Shown: positions 9,586 through 20,300 of the stretch, in pieces
Layout: each line of letters begins with the position of its first letter
Position numbering within the stretch: the stretch's first letter is position 1
Origin: CBDCZI01 sp965224495
GTDB taxonomy: Bacteria; Bacteroidota; Bacteroidia; Cytophagales; JAAEPT01
NCBI GenBank assembly: GCA_965224495.1
Contig: CBDCZI010000015.1
Location: 242,620-306,619, forward strand
Direction of reading: 5' to 3'
Length of the DNA stretch: 64,000 bases
The notes under the pieces: model-generated
Seen by the model: the letters and a program-made list of their open reading frames with translations, nothing else
The model's database searches: none
What the model was told of the DNA's origin: nothing
Program-made: the position numbers and the translations under genes

Positions 9586-9936
9586 CTACTTCTTGTTTTT
9601 TAGTCTGTCCAGTTCTAACTTTTTTTTTAGAATAGTGATGTGAAAAGCAGATTCACCTAAAGCCTTTTTTAGCTCTTCGTTTTCTCTCTTTAAAACATCT
9701 AACTCAATTTTAGAGTGTAACTCACCCTTGTTTTTAATTCCCATAACAGCACCTCTTTTAGCGTCATTCCTCCATTTATAAATTTGACTGGCAATAAATC
9801 CATATCTTCTACAGAACTCAGGACAGGTTAATCCTGATGATTCCCATTCTGACACAATATATGATTTTTGTTCTGAAGTATAAAACTTTCTTCCTCCAGC
9901 AGTAACTCGTGCATTTGCTATTAATCCTTCTATCAT
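9586..9936 (-). CDS. IS3-family OrfA (DNA-binding part)
   Basis: The 116-residue product has an N-terminal helix-turn-helix (SPEFCRRYGF-type, read as CPEFCRRYGFIASQIYKW) and a leucine-rich coiled coil (LDVLKRENEELKKAL). In this family OrfA binds the terminal repeats and oligomerises. Its end overlaps the slippery run of nine A plus G (minus strand of 9619-9628). In zero frame translation ends about 15 codons later with LKNKK; a -1 slip leads into OrfB. The ATG at 9936 lies 54 bases inside the left IS end, a normal distance. Confidence 0.88.
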   Translation of the reverse strand: MIEGLIANARVTAGGRKFYTSEQKSYIVSEWESSGLTCPEFCRRYGFIASQIYKWRNDAKRGAVMGIKNKGELHSKIELDVLKRENEELKKALGESAFHITILKKKLELDRLKNKK

Positions 9937-9990
9937 TTCTATCTAATTTTCAACTGAAAACTAGTCCAACTTTTAAATCGGTTAAGAACA

Positions 9991-11054
9991 AATACTCTAT
10001 TTCGTTTATACAAATCGAGGTAGTAAATCAAACTGAGTTCAAAAGCTCCCACTGAGTTTGTTGCACTAATCAGTTTAGAAGTATTGGTGTCGTAAGAAAC
10101 ACCCCACAGAAGACTACCTTTCGTTACTTTCAATCCTACATAAACAGCATCAAACCCTGCAAAACGCGCATGATTACCAGTCATTCTTACGCCTCCACCA
10201 ACTTGAACCGACTGCTTAGTCACCTTGTCTTCTATTTTTTTGACTTTATAATACGTTCCTACATTCAATTTATTTGTGTTATTTTGAGTGGAATAAACAA
10301 GATGAGAAACAAATGCTTTCTTTATAGAAATAGGGTAATCTAACAAACCATGAAAAACGAATTTCTGTCGTAATTTCGCATTTGATTCGTCATAAAAATA
10401 CTGCCTAGGATTATTGAAATGAAAATAAGCAAGCCCCACCATAAATTTAGGTTGCCCTTCATCAAACTGCTCATAAACAAGCCCTGTCGATAAGTCTGCA
10501 AAATTATAGCTTTCGGTAGGAAAACTTTCTCCTGTTGATAAACTTGGATTAAACTCCACTCCTGTCCATTGGTTATCAAAATAACCGTTAGTATAATCCA
10601 CCGAACGGTTAACAATCCCCCCTTGAAAGCCAAGTGTCAAAAACCGTGTTCGTTTCCCATTGAGAGACTTATTGTAAGACACTGATACATTAGCCTGTTG
10701 CGACTTAAATTTCAAATCCCCCGCTTGATCATGCGCTAACGAAAACCCTACTCCTACGTAATCTCCATGAATATATTTATGTCGTTTGACCAACCCATCA
10801 GCCGAAAAAGAAGTGGTATGGTAAGGTTTAGGTGTTGCTATATAATTACTTGCTACTGTCGTCCATTGCTGACGATAAAGTGAAGACAACCGTAAATCTT
10901 TATGTTTAAAGTCAAAATCGAATACACCTGTCAGTGCGGGGTTCAAAACTAATGGTTGATTATTAATCAGTGAATAATGAAAATCTTGGCTAAAACTTTT
11001 TGTCAGAGAAAACAATACAATGACAGCTACAATTATTCTTTGTAACGAATTCAT
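9991..11054 (-). pseudogene. PorP/SprF-family T9SS outer-membrane protein, C-terminus cut by IS3
   Basis: The protein has a signal peptide (MNSLQRIIVAVIVLFSLTKS-FSQ) and then the family's start, QDFHYSLINNQPLVLNPALTG. Alternating beta-strands of an outer-membrane barrel follow (YVGVGFSLAHDQAG, FLTLGFQGGIVNRS). ATG at 11054 is preferred over an upstream in-frame codon because the signal peptide begins there. The native frame is broken at 9991 by IS3 copy B; reading on into the IS adds KSWTSFQLKIR before a stop at 9939. The lost tail is at 8660-8712. Family members pair with T9SS type B cargo for export or surface attachment, and such a cargo gene lies 60 bases upstream. Only the last residues are replaced, so function may be reduced rather than lost. 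Confidence 0.85.
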
Positions 11055-11117
11055 CTTCTTTTCCTTAAAAAAAGGAAAATTAATCAAATGTTTTACTGAT
11101 TTTATCAATGTATAAAC

Positions 11118-14100
11118 TTATTCTAACAAGGTCACATTTCCTTCAAATTTACGTTCCTCTCCATCATAGAAAACCACGGTACATTTAAAGACAAAAACTT
11201 GTTGTGTTTGTTTCTTTCCTTTGTAAAAGGCATCCCAACCATGAGAAAGACGGTCTGTAAAAAACACTTCTTCACCCCAACGATTAAATAACCTAAATTC
11301 TAATTTATCTATATTAATCCCTCTAACATACAAGATATCATTGACCAAATCGCCATTAGGAGTAAAAGCATTAGGTATATAGATGTTCTTCAAACACGAA
11401 TCGAGAGGATAGAGTTCGATAGGATGAAAGGTTTTCACTGTATCGTAATTTAAACCTCGTAAAATGACTTCGTAAGTTCCTTCTGCCGAGTATTCGTGTG
11501 TGGGCTTTAGTTCCGTAGAAGTTGTACCATCGCCAAAATCCCATAACCAATCAGTCACAGGCAAACAACATTCACATTCATTTTCTCCAACGGCTCCTGT
11601 AAAAGTAATTGGTTCGTTGTAACACCTATAATCCGTCGTAGTAATTTTCATTAACGGAATTGGTTTTGGCTTCACATTTACCACCACCGTATCCGTCACG
11701 GCACAACCAGCAAACACACTATCTTTCACAATATACACTGTCGTATCTGAAGGCGAGGCAATAGTAGTAAAACACTCCGTACAAAAAAGTGTATTGGCAG
11801 GTGACCATTGAGGGAACTCCGCTCCCACAACAGTTAGAGTCACTGATTTTAAGGGACAAATAGTGGTATCTTTTGGTGCTTTTATCGGCGTGATGACCAC
11901 TACATCCAAGTAAGTAGTGTCTTTTCCTACGCAAGTAACCAAATCAGTTGCTATTAGTTGTATCGTGTAAGTTCCTCTTTGCTTGTAGCTGTGGCTAACA
12001 GCAACTGGTTTTTCGGTAACCACATTTGGTGAACCATCACCAAAATCCCAAATAAAATCGACACCTCCTGTACTTTTATTTTCGAAATAAGTATTCTTCC
12101 CTGATTTCACACATTCAGGACCGTCTATAATAGCCTCTAAGTTAGCTAAATCAAATTTAAAAACGCCGTTATTACAATTCCTACTTTTACTTCGCATAGG
12201 GTAAGTAAACGGGTTTCCGTCATCTGGAAAAGTCGGAAAATCTCTATTCCCTCCACAATTGGCACAAACAGACTGATAAATTGTTCCTGCTTTGTCAAAA
12301 CGACTTGTTCCTCCATCCACATGTTCTCTCGATGCCCCTCCTCCAAAATACGAACCATACAATAAATACTCTGCATTTTTGTAAAGTACCATTAAATAAA
12401 AATCATCATTATCAGTGGTCGTACGGTAAGCGTTTGCTGTAACAGGCATACGGTAAATAAAATCTCCATTATATCCATACCAATGTGAATTTATCAAGCC
12501 TCCCCATCCCGAAATAAAGATATTACCACATTCGTTCACCAAAAATGCTGTCGGAGAAATATTAGAAGTAATCTGTGTTGGTGTAATATCACCAATTGTT
12601 GTTGAGAGTAACTCCGTTGATAAATCTGCACTAAATTTCATTATAAAAACACCATTATTTGGATTTCCATAAACTTGACCGTAAGTAGAAACAACGGGTA
12701 TCCTTCCCTGTGTCTGTCCTAACACATAAACACTTTCATCTACATCTAAATCGACAAAATACGTTTGATCAAAGAAATCCGTACCAACATAAGTTCCTGC
12801 CAAAGGCGTTGTTCCGTCAGAAGAAACTTTCATCACATAACCATCTGCACTACCCATAGGAAGTGATTTTGCTCCACCCAAAGACATAATAGCTGTTATT
12901 GTATCTGAAGTACCTCCTGTTACCAATACATTTTGAGCATTATCAATTCTCACTGAATAACAAGCATCAATTCCTTTACTACCAATATGATTAGACCAAA
13001 TAACAGTTGATAAATCAGCACTCATCTTGACTAAAACACCATCAGAAGCTCCTCCCAAGTAAGTAGGGCTAAATCCTCCGACACTCGGAAAAGTATCTAA
13101 CGGACTCAAAGGAGCAGAAGTAACCGATGCGATATAAACCGCACCTTGTTTATCTAAAAAGATATCACCTCTTAGTTGATCTCCATAATTAAAGACCAAA
13201 CCATCTGACTTTCTATTTATTCCGTCTGTCCCCGTTCCTCCCAAATAAGTTGCATTTACAATAGATTTGCCATCAGTACTCAACCTTGTAACCACTATAT
13301 CAGTTCCATTTGCAAACTCATATCCACCAACCAAATCGGCTTGTAACACGGGAGCACCACCCGAAAACACCGCATCAAAAGTAGTTGCAGGGTTCGGTAT
13401 TGGGAAATTCGCCGAACCAGTAGTTCCCAAAATCAACAATTCTTTTGTCGCTTCATCTACTACCAAACTCGTTGGGATTTCCGAGTCACTCCCCCCTAAA
13501 TAAGTCGAATAGAGTAATGACGTACCGCTTGAGTCAAATTTCATTATTCCCATATCCGTCCCTCCTCCTTGGTAAGTTTGCTGAAAAGCACCCGTTGTCG
13601 TAGGAAAACCTGTTGGTGTAGGAAAACCTTGTCCATTATGAGAAAACACCGTCCCTCCTGTATATAGACTTCCTTCATTATCGTTACATGCTGTATTCCC
13701 CCAATAATCAGCACGAGAACCCGCACTTGTCGAAAAAATCAATTTTGGGTCAATAACCAACGGCAATGACTCGTCATATTTACCTATTCTAAAAAACACC
13801 TTTCCTCGTTTTACAGAAAACCGACAAGCAATTTTTACCTGCACACTATCCACCAACTGATAAACATAAGGTGGACTTTCTATCAATTCGCCTATAGAGG
13901 TAGTAATATGCAAAGCCTCATCAATCACCTTTACCTTCTCCGCCCCTTCAAAATTCAATTCAATTTGTTTTGTATCTACATGAGGTCCTACTAAAAACTC
14001 ATATTTAAACCCCGTTTTGTCATGTAAAATGAGCCGAATATCAATCCCTTCATAAATATTTTTTGAAAACAACTGTTGTGAGGTTCTTAATTCGGTATGC

Positions 14101-14441
14101 CATTTTGATTGATCTGAACCATACAAAAAATTATAATACGCCGAACTTTTATCTATCGCCTGCCAATTCAATTTATTACCTCCGACAAACCTTAATTTCA
14201 TAGCATGGAAAGCCACCGTTTTTTCTTCCAAAAGATGGATGGAATGTGTCGTATCTTCGCCTAATTCTCCTGGTTCGTTTAGTAAATAACCAATCCCATC
14301 TTCAAAAAAGAATAAATCACCATTAGGTATTGTTCCTTTAAACGCAAGTTCATCTGCCCATTGCCCTTTGTTTTCAAGAAATTTATAATTCCCAATTTTA
14401 TCAATATACTGCCCCTTTACCCATGTAGTGAGTAATAACAA
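11118..14441 (-). CDS. Large T9SS type B cargo protein with SBBP propeller and PKD domains
   Basis: The product of about 1,107 residues has an N-terminal beta-rich domain (FLENKGQWADE, KYEFLVGPHVD), a series of SBBP-type beta-propeller repeats (STYLGGSDSEIPTSLVVD; ATYLGGTGTDG), and two PKD domains (FIWDFGDGSP; WLWDFGDGTT). It ends with the gliding-motility-associated type B sorting domain (IPNAFTPNGDLVND, FNRWGEEVFF). Such proteins are secreted by T9SS and displayed on the surface, often as adhesins. TTG at 14441 is the first usual start codon, but the frame stays open upstream and spells a longer hydrophobic signal (LSRYYIVFVLLLLTTWVKGQ) with no ATG. The real start may be non-standard or hidden by an error. 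It is co-directional with the PorP-like gene downstream. Confidence 0.85.
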   Translation of the reverse strand: MLLLTTWVKGQYIDKIGNYKFLENKGQWADELAFKGTIPNGDLFFFEDGIGYLLNEPGELGEDTTHSIHLLEEKTVAFHAMKLRFVGGNKLNWQAIDKSSAYYNFLYGSDQSKWHTELRTSQQLFSKNIYEGIDIRLILHDKTGFKYEFLVGPHVDTKQIELNFEGAEKVKVIDEALHITTSIGELIESPPYVYQLVDSVQVKIACRFSVKRGKVFFRIGKYDESLPLVIDPKLIFSTSAGSRADYWGNTACNDNEGSLYTGGTVFSHNGQGFPTPTGFPTTTGAFQQTYQGGGTDMGIMKFDSSGTSLLYSTYLGGSDSEIPTSLVVDEATKELLILGTTGSANFPIPNPATTFDAVFSGGAPVLQADLVGGYEFANGTDIVVTRLSTDGKSIVNATYLGGTGTDGINRKSDGLVFNYGDQLRGDIFLDKQGAVYIASVTSAPLSPLDTFPSVGGFSPTYLGGASDGVLVKMSADLSTVIWSNHIGSKGIDACYSVRIDNAQNVLVTGGTSDTITAIMSLGGAKSLPMGSADGYVMKVSSDGTTPLAGTYVGTDFFDQTYFVDLDVDESVYVLGQTQGRIPVVSTYGQVYGNPNNGVFIMKFSADLSTELLSTTIGDITPTQITSNISPTAFLVNECGNIFISGWGGLINSHWYGYNGDFIYRMPVTANAYRTTTDNDDFYLMVLYKNAEYLLYGSYFGGGASREHVDGGTSRFDKAGTIYQSVCANCGGNRDFPTFPDDGNPFTYPMRSKSRNCNNGVFKFDLANLEAIIDGPECVKSGKNTYFENKSTGGVDFIWDFGDGSPNVVTEKPVAVSHSYKQRGTYTIQLIATDLVTCVGKDTTYLDVVVITPIKAPKDTTICPLKSVTLTVVGAEFPQWSPANTLFCTECFTTIASPSDTTVYIVKDSVFAGCAVTDTVVVNVKPKPIPLMKITTTDYRCYNEPITFTGAVGENECECCLPVTDWLWDFGDGTTSTELKPTHEYSAEGTYEVILRGLNYDTVKTFHPIELYPLDSCLKNIYIPNAFTPNGDLVNDILYVRGINIDKLEFRLFNRWGEEVFFTDRLSHGWDAFYKGKKQTQQVFVFKCTVVFYDGEERKFEGNVTLLE

Positions 14442-14631
14442 TACGAAAACAATATAATACCTCGATAAAATGATAACTTCTTTTACTGTTGATCAATACA
14501 CAAGATACTATTTTTCAATGAAGTAGCAAAAAGATAAGTACTCTACCTTTGGTATGTCCTCCCTATTACACAAAAAAGGGAAACAAACACACGGTTCACT
14601 CCCCTCTCTTTAGCTCTCTTAAACAAAACAT

Positions 14632-14913
14632 CTATTTATACACACACAAATAAGATGTTTGCCCGATAGCTTTCACTTTAAAACTTGAGTTTGCCTCAAC
14701 TTTAAAACTTTCCCCCTTCTTATAACTTTTTTCTTCCGTTACTCCTGGCAACAAAGCAATTAACTCACCTTCGATAACCGTCATCGTTTCGTGCGAAGAT
14801 GTTCCAAATTCGTAATCTCCTGGCTCCATCACTCCTACCGTCGATGTTCCGTTCGCTGTTTCGTACCCTAAAGACTTTACTGTTGCGTTAAAATATTCGT
14901 TTGCTGAAATCAT
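14632..14913 (-). CDS. ppnP: Pyrimidine/purine nucleoside phosphorylase PpnP
   Basis: The 93-residue single-domain cupin matches the PpnP (YaiE/DUF1255) family in length and motifs: VKSLGYETANGTSTVGVM near the start, then GDYEFGTSSHETMTVIEGEL and KGESFKVEANSSFKVKA. The enzyme splits nucleosides with phosphate into base and ribose-1-phosphate in the cytoplasm. ATG at 14913. It stands alone, 190 bases from the next gene on either side. Confidence 0.9.
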   Translation of the reverse strand: MISANEYFNATVKSLGYETANGTSTVGVMEPGDYEFGTSSHETMTVIEGELIALLPGVTEEKSYKKGESFKVEANSSFKVKAIGQTSYLCVYK

Positions 14914-15108
14914 TTCTAAATCTATTTATTACTTCACTACAAAACTAATTCTTTGAATTGAATAGCAAAAATTTAAAACCAAAAAAATCACTCCTTATAT
15001 CCATAATAACCTAAAAAAACAAAGTCTCTCTTACGCAAAAAGAGTTTTGCTTCAAGTAACTTTTGGTACAAAAATGTAGTATATTGATTGTTCAGTTAAT
15101 TTAATGTT

Positions 15109-15885
15109 ATGCAAAAACTTTTTTTACTCACTATTGTGAGCTTATTTCTAGCCACAAGTTGTCGAAAAAACGAACCTGATGTGATTTATCCACACCAAGC
15201 CTATTATTACACTAGCGGTAATGTACATACAATCCCTGATGGTCAAACAGGCTATTTAGCCAACGTAAACCTAGCTGGTCAAGGTAACCAAACAGTTGTG
15301 CATAACACCACTTTAATTATCAATGGTAATGTAACCATGGATGCTTTAACTGTTACAGGAAAAGTAGTTATCGCAGAAAATGCTAGCCTTACAGTTACCG
15401 GAACGACTACCGTGGTTGGTGGTGGAGATTTCATTGTCTTAGGAAAAATCAACACAAATGTATTAACACAAACAGGCGATACCTACCTCAATGGTGGCGA
15501 AATCACTGTTTTTAATAAGTACACCATTGTTGGTGGGTCTACTTTATACATTCAAAACGCATCGGTACATGTGGACGAATTAATTGTTACAGGAAATATT
15601 CAGCATCCTCAAAATGACTTCACACAAAGTAACCATGTCTATTCTGTTATCGAGTCTATTGAAACAGAATACCTATTCATCACCTCTGGAGCAGGTATTT
15701 GTGGACCTGTTTTATTTACAACCAACGATGATAAAGGATCTTCGGGAATTAGTTTTAGTGACGTTTCGGCGAGTGTCTTAGCAAATAAACCTACTATTAA
15801 ATCTATTTATGGTTTAGATAACACTACACTATTTCACGATTACCAAAGCACTTGTACTCCTTTAACTAACTTTCCTACTTACTAA
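15109..15885 (+). CDS. Lipoprotein with repetitive beta-helix-like body, function unknown
   Basis: The 258-residue product has a lipoprotein signal (MQKLFLLTIVSLFLATSC; Cys about residue 18). From residue 60 to 170 short strands recur about every 20 residues with T/V/N-rich edges (NGNVTMDALTVTGKVVIAE, ASLTVTGTTTVVGGGDFIVL), suggesting a right-handed beta-helix or similar repeat fold. It is the first gene of a tight block: the next ATG begins 2 bases after its stop. No enzyme motif is visible. Confidence 0.7.
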   Translation: MQKLFLLTIVSLFLATSCRKNEPDVIYPHQAYYYTSGNVHTIPDGQTGYLANVNLAGQGNQTVVHNTTLIINGNVTMDALTVTGKVVIAENASLTVTGTTTVVGGGDFIVLGKINTNVLTQTGDTYLNGGEITVFNKYTIVGGSTLYIQNASVHVDELIVTGNIQHPQNDFTQSNHVYSVIESIETEYLFITSGAGICGPVLFTTNDDKGSSGISFSDVSASVLANKPTIKSIYGLDNTTLFHDYQSTCTPLTNFPTY

Positions 15886-15887
15886 AT

Positions 15888-16493
15888 ATGAAAAACTTTA
15901 TTTACCTGTTTATTTGTGGTCTGCTATTGATGAGCTATTCTTCTCAAGCACAAAGTCTATCAAAGGGAGACAACCTGATTAATATATCTATAGGCCTGGG
16001 TGACAGAGTACGTCCTCAAGGGTTTAAAACTGTACTTTCTCCTCTTGTATTTCAATTTGAACACGCTCTTGCTGATCAAATTACCGTTGGAGCGTATTTG
16101 GGTTTCGGTCGTTCGTTTTATGAAAATGAAGGAAATTTTGCTATACCTCAATATCCTTACAATACTGAGTTTCAAAAATACAGGTGGAATGCCACAAATG
16201 TGTTGGTAGGAATAAAAGGAGCGTATCATTTTGGTGAATTATTAAACACAACAAAAAAACTTGATCCTTATGTAGGATTGACTTTAGGATACAACTTTAT
16301 TGCTGTAAAAATCAAACAAATAGAAGGGAATGTAAACCTTAACCCCTACCTAGAACCTGATCCAAAAACAAAAGCTATGGCTGGTATTTTTGTAGGTGCT
16401 CGTTATTACTTGAATGAACAACTTGCTCTTTTTGGGGAATTAGGCTTATCTACTGCTGTTCTTCAAGTTGGATTAAGTTTTAAACTACCTTAA
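15888..16493 (+). CDS. Outer-membrane beta-barrel protein
   Basis: The 201-residue product has a signal peptide ending SSQAQSLSKGD and a body of amphipathic strands (NLINISIGLGDRV, QITVGAYLGFGRSF, NVLVGIKGAYHFG, AMAGIFVGARYYL) ending LQVGLSFKLP, with a near-terminal aromatic/aliphatic strand typical of OmpW/OprF-like small barrels. It lies 2 bases after the lipoprotein and 5 bases before the ChaN-like gene, so all are probably co-transcribed. Confidence 0.75.
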   Translation: MKNFIYLFICGLLLMSYSSQAQSLSKGDNLINISIGLGDRVRPQGFKTVLSPLVFQFEHALADQITVGAYLGFGRSFYENEGNFAIPQYPYNTEFQKYRWNATNVLVGIKGAYHFGELLNTTKKLDPYVGLTLGYNFIAVKIKQIEGNVNLNPYLEPDPKTKAMAGIFVGARYYLNEQLALFGELGLSTAVLQVGLSFKLP

Positions 16494-16498
16494 TTAAA

Positions 16499-17350
16499 AT
16501 GAAATCACTGTTATTTTTCCTCGCTGTATCACTAAGTATATCCTTTGTTTTTGGACAGCAGAAGGCATACCAAATATACAATTCCAAAGGAAAAAAAGTA
16601 CGTTACAAAAAGATGATTAAAACTCTCCGTAAGCAGAATATCATCTTGTTTGGTGAACAACACAACAACCCAATTTGCCATTGGTTACAATACGAAGTAA
16701 CTCATGAGCTAAACAAAACCAATAGTCTTATTTTAGGTGCTGAAATGATTGAATCCGACAACCAAACAGTACTTAATAGCTACCTCAAACAAACAATCAA
16801 TTACGCTGAATTAGATTCTTTGGCTCGGCTGTGGGGTAATCACAAAACAGATTACGCTCCATTAGTTGATTTGGCTAAACAATACAAACTTCCTTTTATT
16901 GCTACCAATATACCGAGAAAGTACGCTAACCTAGTTTATAAAAAAGGGTTTAAAGCACTGGACTCTCTTTCTCTTGAAGAAAAAAGTTGGATCGCTCCTT
17001 TGCCTATTCCTTTTGATAGTGAATTGGTAACCTACAAAGAAATTCTTACGATGATGGGCAACCACGGTAGTCCTTTATTGGTAGAAGCTCAAGCGAGTAA
17101 AGATGCTACAATGGCTTATTTTATTTTAAAGAACTACAAGAAAGACCACCTTTTTATACATTATAACGGTGCATACCATTCGGATAAGTACGAGGGGATT
17201 TTGTGGTATTTAAAAAGAGAAAGGAAAGATTTACATTACTACACTATCTCCACCGTTTCTCAAAAAAACACAAAGAAATTATTACCGTCAAACAAACACA
17301 TTGCTGATTTCATCATCTGTATTGACGAAGACATGACAACTACTTATTAA
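16499..17350 (+). CDS. ChaN-like haem/iron-associated protein (TIKI/EreA superfamily)
   Basis: The 283-residue product has a signal peptide (MKSLLFFLAVSLSISFVFGQ). The ChaN domain begins at IILFGEQHNNPICHWLQYEV and continues with LILGAEMIESDNQTVL, YAPLVDLAKQYKLPFIATN and HYNGAYHSDKYEGI. The GEQHN and NGAYH histidines match metal or haem ligands in the superfamily. Members are periplasmic or surface proteins tied to haem-iron uptake; a role here is inferred from family only. It follows the barrel gene by 5 bases and precedes the WD40-caspase gene by 25 bases. Confidence 0.78.
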   Translation: MKSLLFFLAVSLSISFVFGQQKAYQIYNSKGKKVRYKKMIKTLRKQNIILFGEQHNNPICHWLQYEVTHELNKTNSLILGAEMIESDNQTVLNSYLKQTINYAELDSLARLWGNHKTDYAPLVDLAKQYKLPFIATNIPRKYANLVYKKGFKALDSLSLEEKSWIAPLPIPFDSELVTYKEILTMMGNHGSPLLVEAQASKDATMAYFILKNYKKDHLFIHYNGAYHSDKYEGILWYLKRERKDLHYYTISTVSQKNTKKLLPSNKHIADFIICIDEDMTTTY

Positions 17351-17375
17351 GTGTCACTCTAAACGAAAATTGAAC

Positions 17376-20300
17376 ATGCGGTATTATTTTATCTTTTTAT
17401 TTTTAATAAGTAGTCAACTTACATTTTCTCAAGTAGGTAACTTGACTACTGTGGTTCAAAAGGGACACGGTGCCGTTGTCAAATCGGTAGCTTATAGCCC
17501 TAATGGAAAATATGTAGTTACTGCAAGTCGAGATAAAACGGCTAAATTGTGGTCGGTAGCGTTGGGTTTAGAAATCAGAACTTTTATCGGACACGAACAC
17601 ACAATAAATAACATTACATTTTCTCCTGACGGCACAAAAATAGCGACTAGTAGCGCAGATAAGACAGCTAAGATATGGGATATAGAAACAGGAGAAATCC
17701 TTTGGTCAACGGCTGTTTTTCAACAATATATAACTAGTGTTTCTTTTAGTCCTGATGGTGTGAAATTAGCGGTTGGAGGACATGAAGAAGAAGTTATCAT
17801 TTTTGATATCAACTCAAAAGACACCGTGAAAGTTTTTGAAGTCAATCCTGATAGAGGGTTTGGTTATGGAATTGATACCGAGTTTAGCTCCGATGGTTTG
17901 TGGTTTGCAATAGGAGAAGATGACCGAACAGTAAGCATTTACAGTACCAAAAACTGGGAACTGGTTTATACATTTAAGCCCAAAGAAGGCTCGTGCCAAG
18001 GTTGTGGAAGTTTTGTTGCTTTTAGCCCTAACAATAAATTTGTGGCGAAATTATCCAATGACGGAACTTTAGAAGAATTCAATCTGTCTGATGGTTCGCT
18101 TCGGCATGTTTATAAAGACAAATTGAAAGACATATCGGCTGTACGCTACACCTCAAATGGTGCTTATTTATTGGGAGCTTCAGAAAAAAGCATTGGTGTA
18201 TTTGACACAAAGAAAAAAGAATTAGCTTCTACCTTTACTCCTGAAGTAAAAGAAATCAATGATGTCGTATTTACTCCTGATTCAAAACATATTCTTATCG
18301 CAGGGAATAATAATAAAGCAACGTTGTGGGATTGGAAAAAAGGAGAACAAATAGGTGAGTTTTCAGGGATAATCAACCAAGTAAATAAAGGGGGATTAAA
18401 CTATGACCCTGACAACTATTGGCAATCATACATTGCTAATTATATCAAGTACCAAAATAATATTTTACTATCAAAAGACGGACAATTTTTCGTGAAAGGT
18501 AAAACAGGTAAGAAAGCAAAGTTAATCGAAGTGAAATCAGGGAATACCGTAATGGAGTACATTGGTCACCAAAAAGGTGTGCTTTGTTTCGATTTCTCGG
18601 CTAACGAAGAGCTACTATTGACAGGTGCGGGTGATGGTGTCGCTATTTTATGGAACAAAAAAACGGGACAAAAACTACGTACTTACAACGAACACAGAGA
18701 ACCTATTTTTGACATTCAATTTAGTCATGACCAACAAAAAATGGTTACAACAAGCTGGGACGGTTACGTGATTGTTTGGAATGTGCAATCAGGGGAAGTT
18801 ATTTCTGCAATTAACTTAAAAGAAGTTTCTGCTAATCGTGTACGATTTTCTGCAAACGATGCTTATCTACTGTTATCTAAATTAGATAAAACCTTTGAGT
18901 TGTGGGAAATAGATTCTCGAAAAATGGTCAGACAGTTTATCGGACACACTGATAATATTATGTTTTTGACAACCGATGACACCAATAATCAATTCTTATC
19001 GGCAGGAAAAGATGGCTCGGCAATACTTTGGGATTACTACTCTGGTCTAATCAAAAGAAAATTTAAACATAAAAAAGGGAATATTTACACGGCTATTTTT
19101 CATAGTAACCAAATTGTGACTGCAGGAAGTGATAGAAATATCCATTTTTGGGATAGTTTTTCTGGAAAACCTTTAAGCCAACTCAAAGGGCATCAAACTG
19201 AAATCACTTCGCTCAATATAAGTTCAAATGGTAAATTACTGGTATCAGGAGACCTAGATGGAGTAATCAAATTTTGGGACATGGAAACTAAAGAAGAGTT
19301 TTTTGAATATATCCAAATCGGTGAGAAGGACTTTATGGTCAAGACGAGGGACGGCTATTTTTATGCTACAGAGGGAGCGGAACGTAACATTCACTTTGTT
19401 GATAAGCTGAAAGTTTATGGTTCAGATCAATTTTTCGATGAATTTTATCGTCCCGACCTAATACCTAAAGCTTTTGAAGTAAACAATAACACTAGAAACA
19501 AAACCATGCAAGGTATGTTGCACGACGCTCCTCCACCGAGTCTCAAAATCATTGGCATACGAGCAAACAACCATCGTTTTGCTGATTTATTCATCACTGT
19601 TACCGATAACGGTGGAGGTAGTGACGACTTACAACTTTTTCATAATGGGAAAAGCAACCCTCTAAATGAGAAGAATTTAATCGTTTTTAAAAAGAAGAAA
19701 AAAGAGGTTACTTATAAATACAAAGCCTCGTTGGTTGCTGGACACAATCTATTCATGGTTAAGGCTAAAAGCACAGCAAACATAGGTTCAATGCCTGCAA
19801 CGGTTGATCTTATGTCTAAGAGTAAAAAGCCAAGTGGTAAATGTTATGTCCTTTCGATAGGAATAAATAACTATAAAAACGCAAAAATGAAACTCAACTA
19901 CGCCAAGGCTGATGCGGAGACATTTGCCGATGCAATACAACAAAGCACACAGAAGATATTTTCTTCTATCGAAGTACATACTATCTATGATAAAAAAGCA
20001 ACAAGAGTTAATATTTTACGAAAGTTAACCGAGTTGAGTAAAAAAATCACAATGAACGATGTTTTCATACTGTATTACGCAGGTCACGGTAGTGTTGTCG
20101 AAGAAAAATTTTACTTCATACCCACGGAGTCTGTTCGCCTGTATGACAGTGAAAGTTTGGTTAAAACAGCAATTGAAGCAACTGAATTACAAACTTATTT
20201 AGAGCAAATAAAAGCCTTAAAACAAGTGATTGTAATGGATGCTTGTCAATCAGGACAGTCCGTAGAGTTATTAGCTCAGCGTGGTGCTATCGAGGAAAAA

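Larger units (their letters stand above)
8713..9990 (-). mobile_element. IS3-family insertion sequence, copy B (complete, 1,278 bp)
   Basis: The ends are imperfect inverted repeats: TGTTCTTAACCGATTTAAAA at 9990 reading leftward and TGCTCTTACCGATAAAAAGT at 8713 reading rightward, both continuing into GTTGGACTAG. The element has AATA target duplications on both sides. It carries orfA and orfB on the minus strand and interrupts a porP/sprF-like gene 14-15 codons before its stop. Its coding content is identical in protein sequence to copy A except for one A in the slippery run. Confidence 0.92.

Noticed and set aside
1..9990. Composite transposon made of the two inverted IS3 copies carrying the STAND gene
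   Set aside because: Copy B has its own AATA duplication on both sides and the porP frame continues across it, so it inserted alone. The DNA just inside it is native porP sequence.
13267..13503. Open frames opposite the large cargo gene and other long genes
   Set aside because: They are shadows of the coding strand in another frame, with no start context or family similarity.
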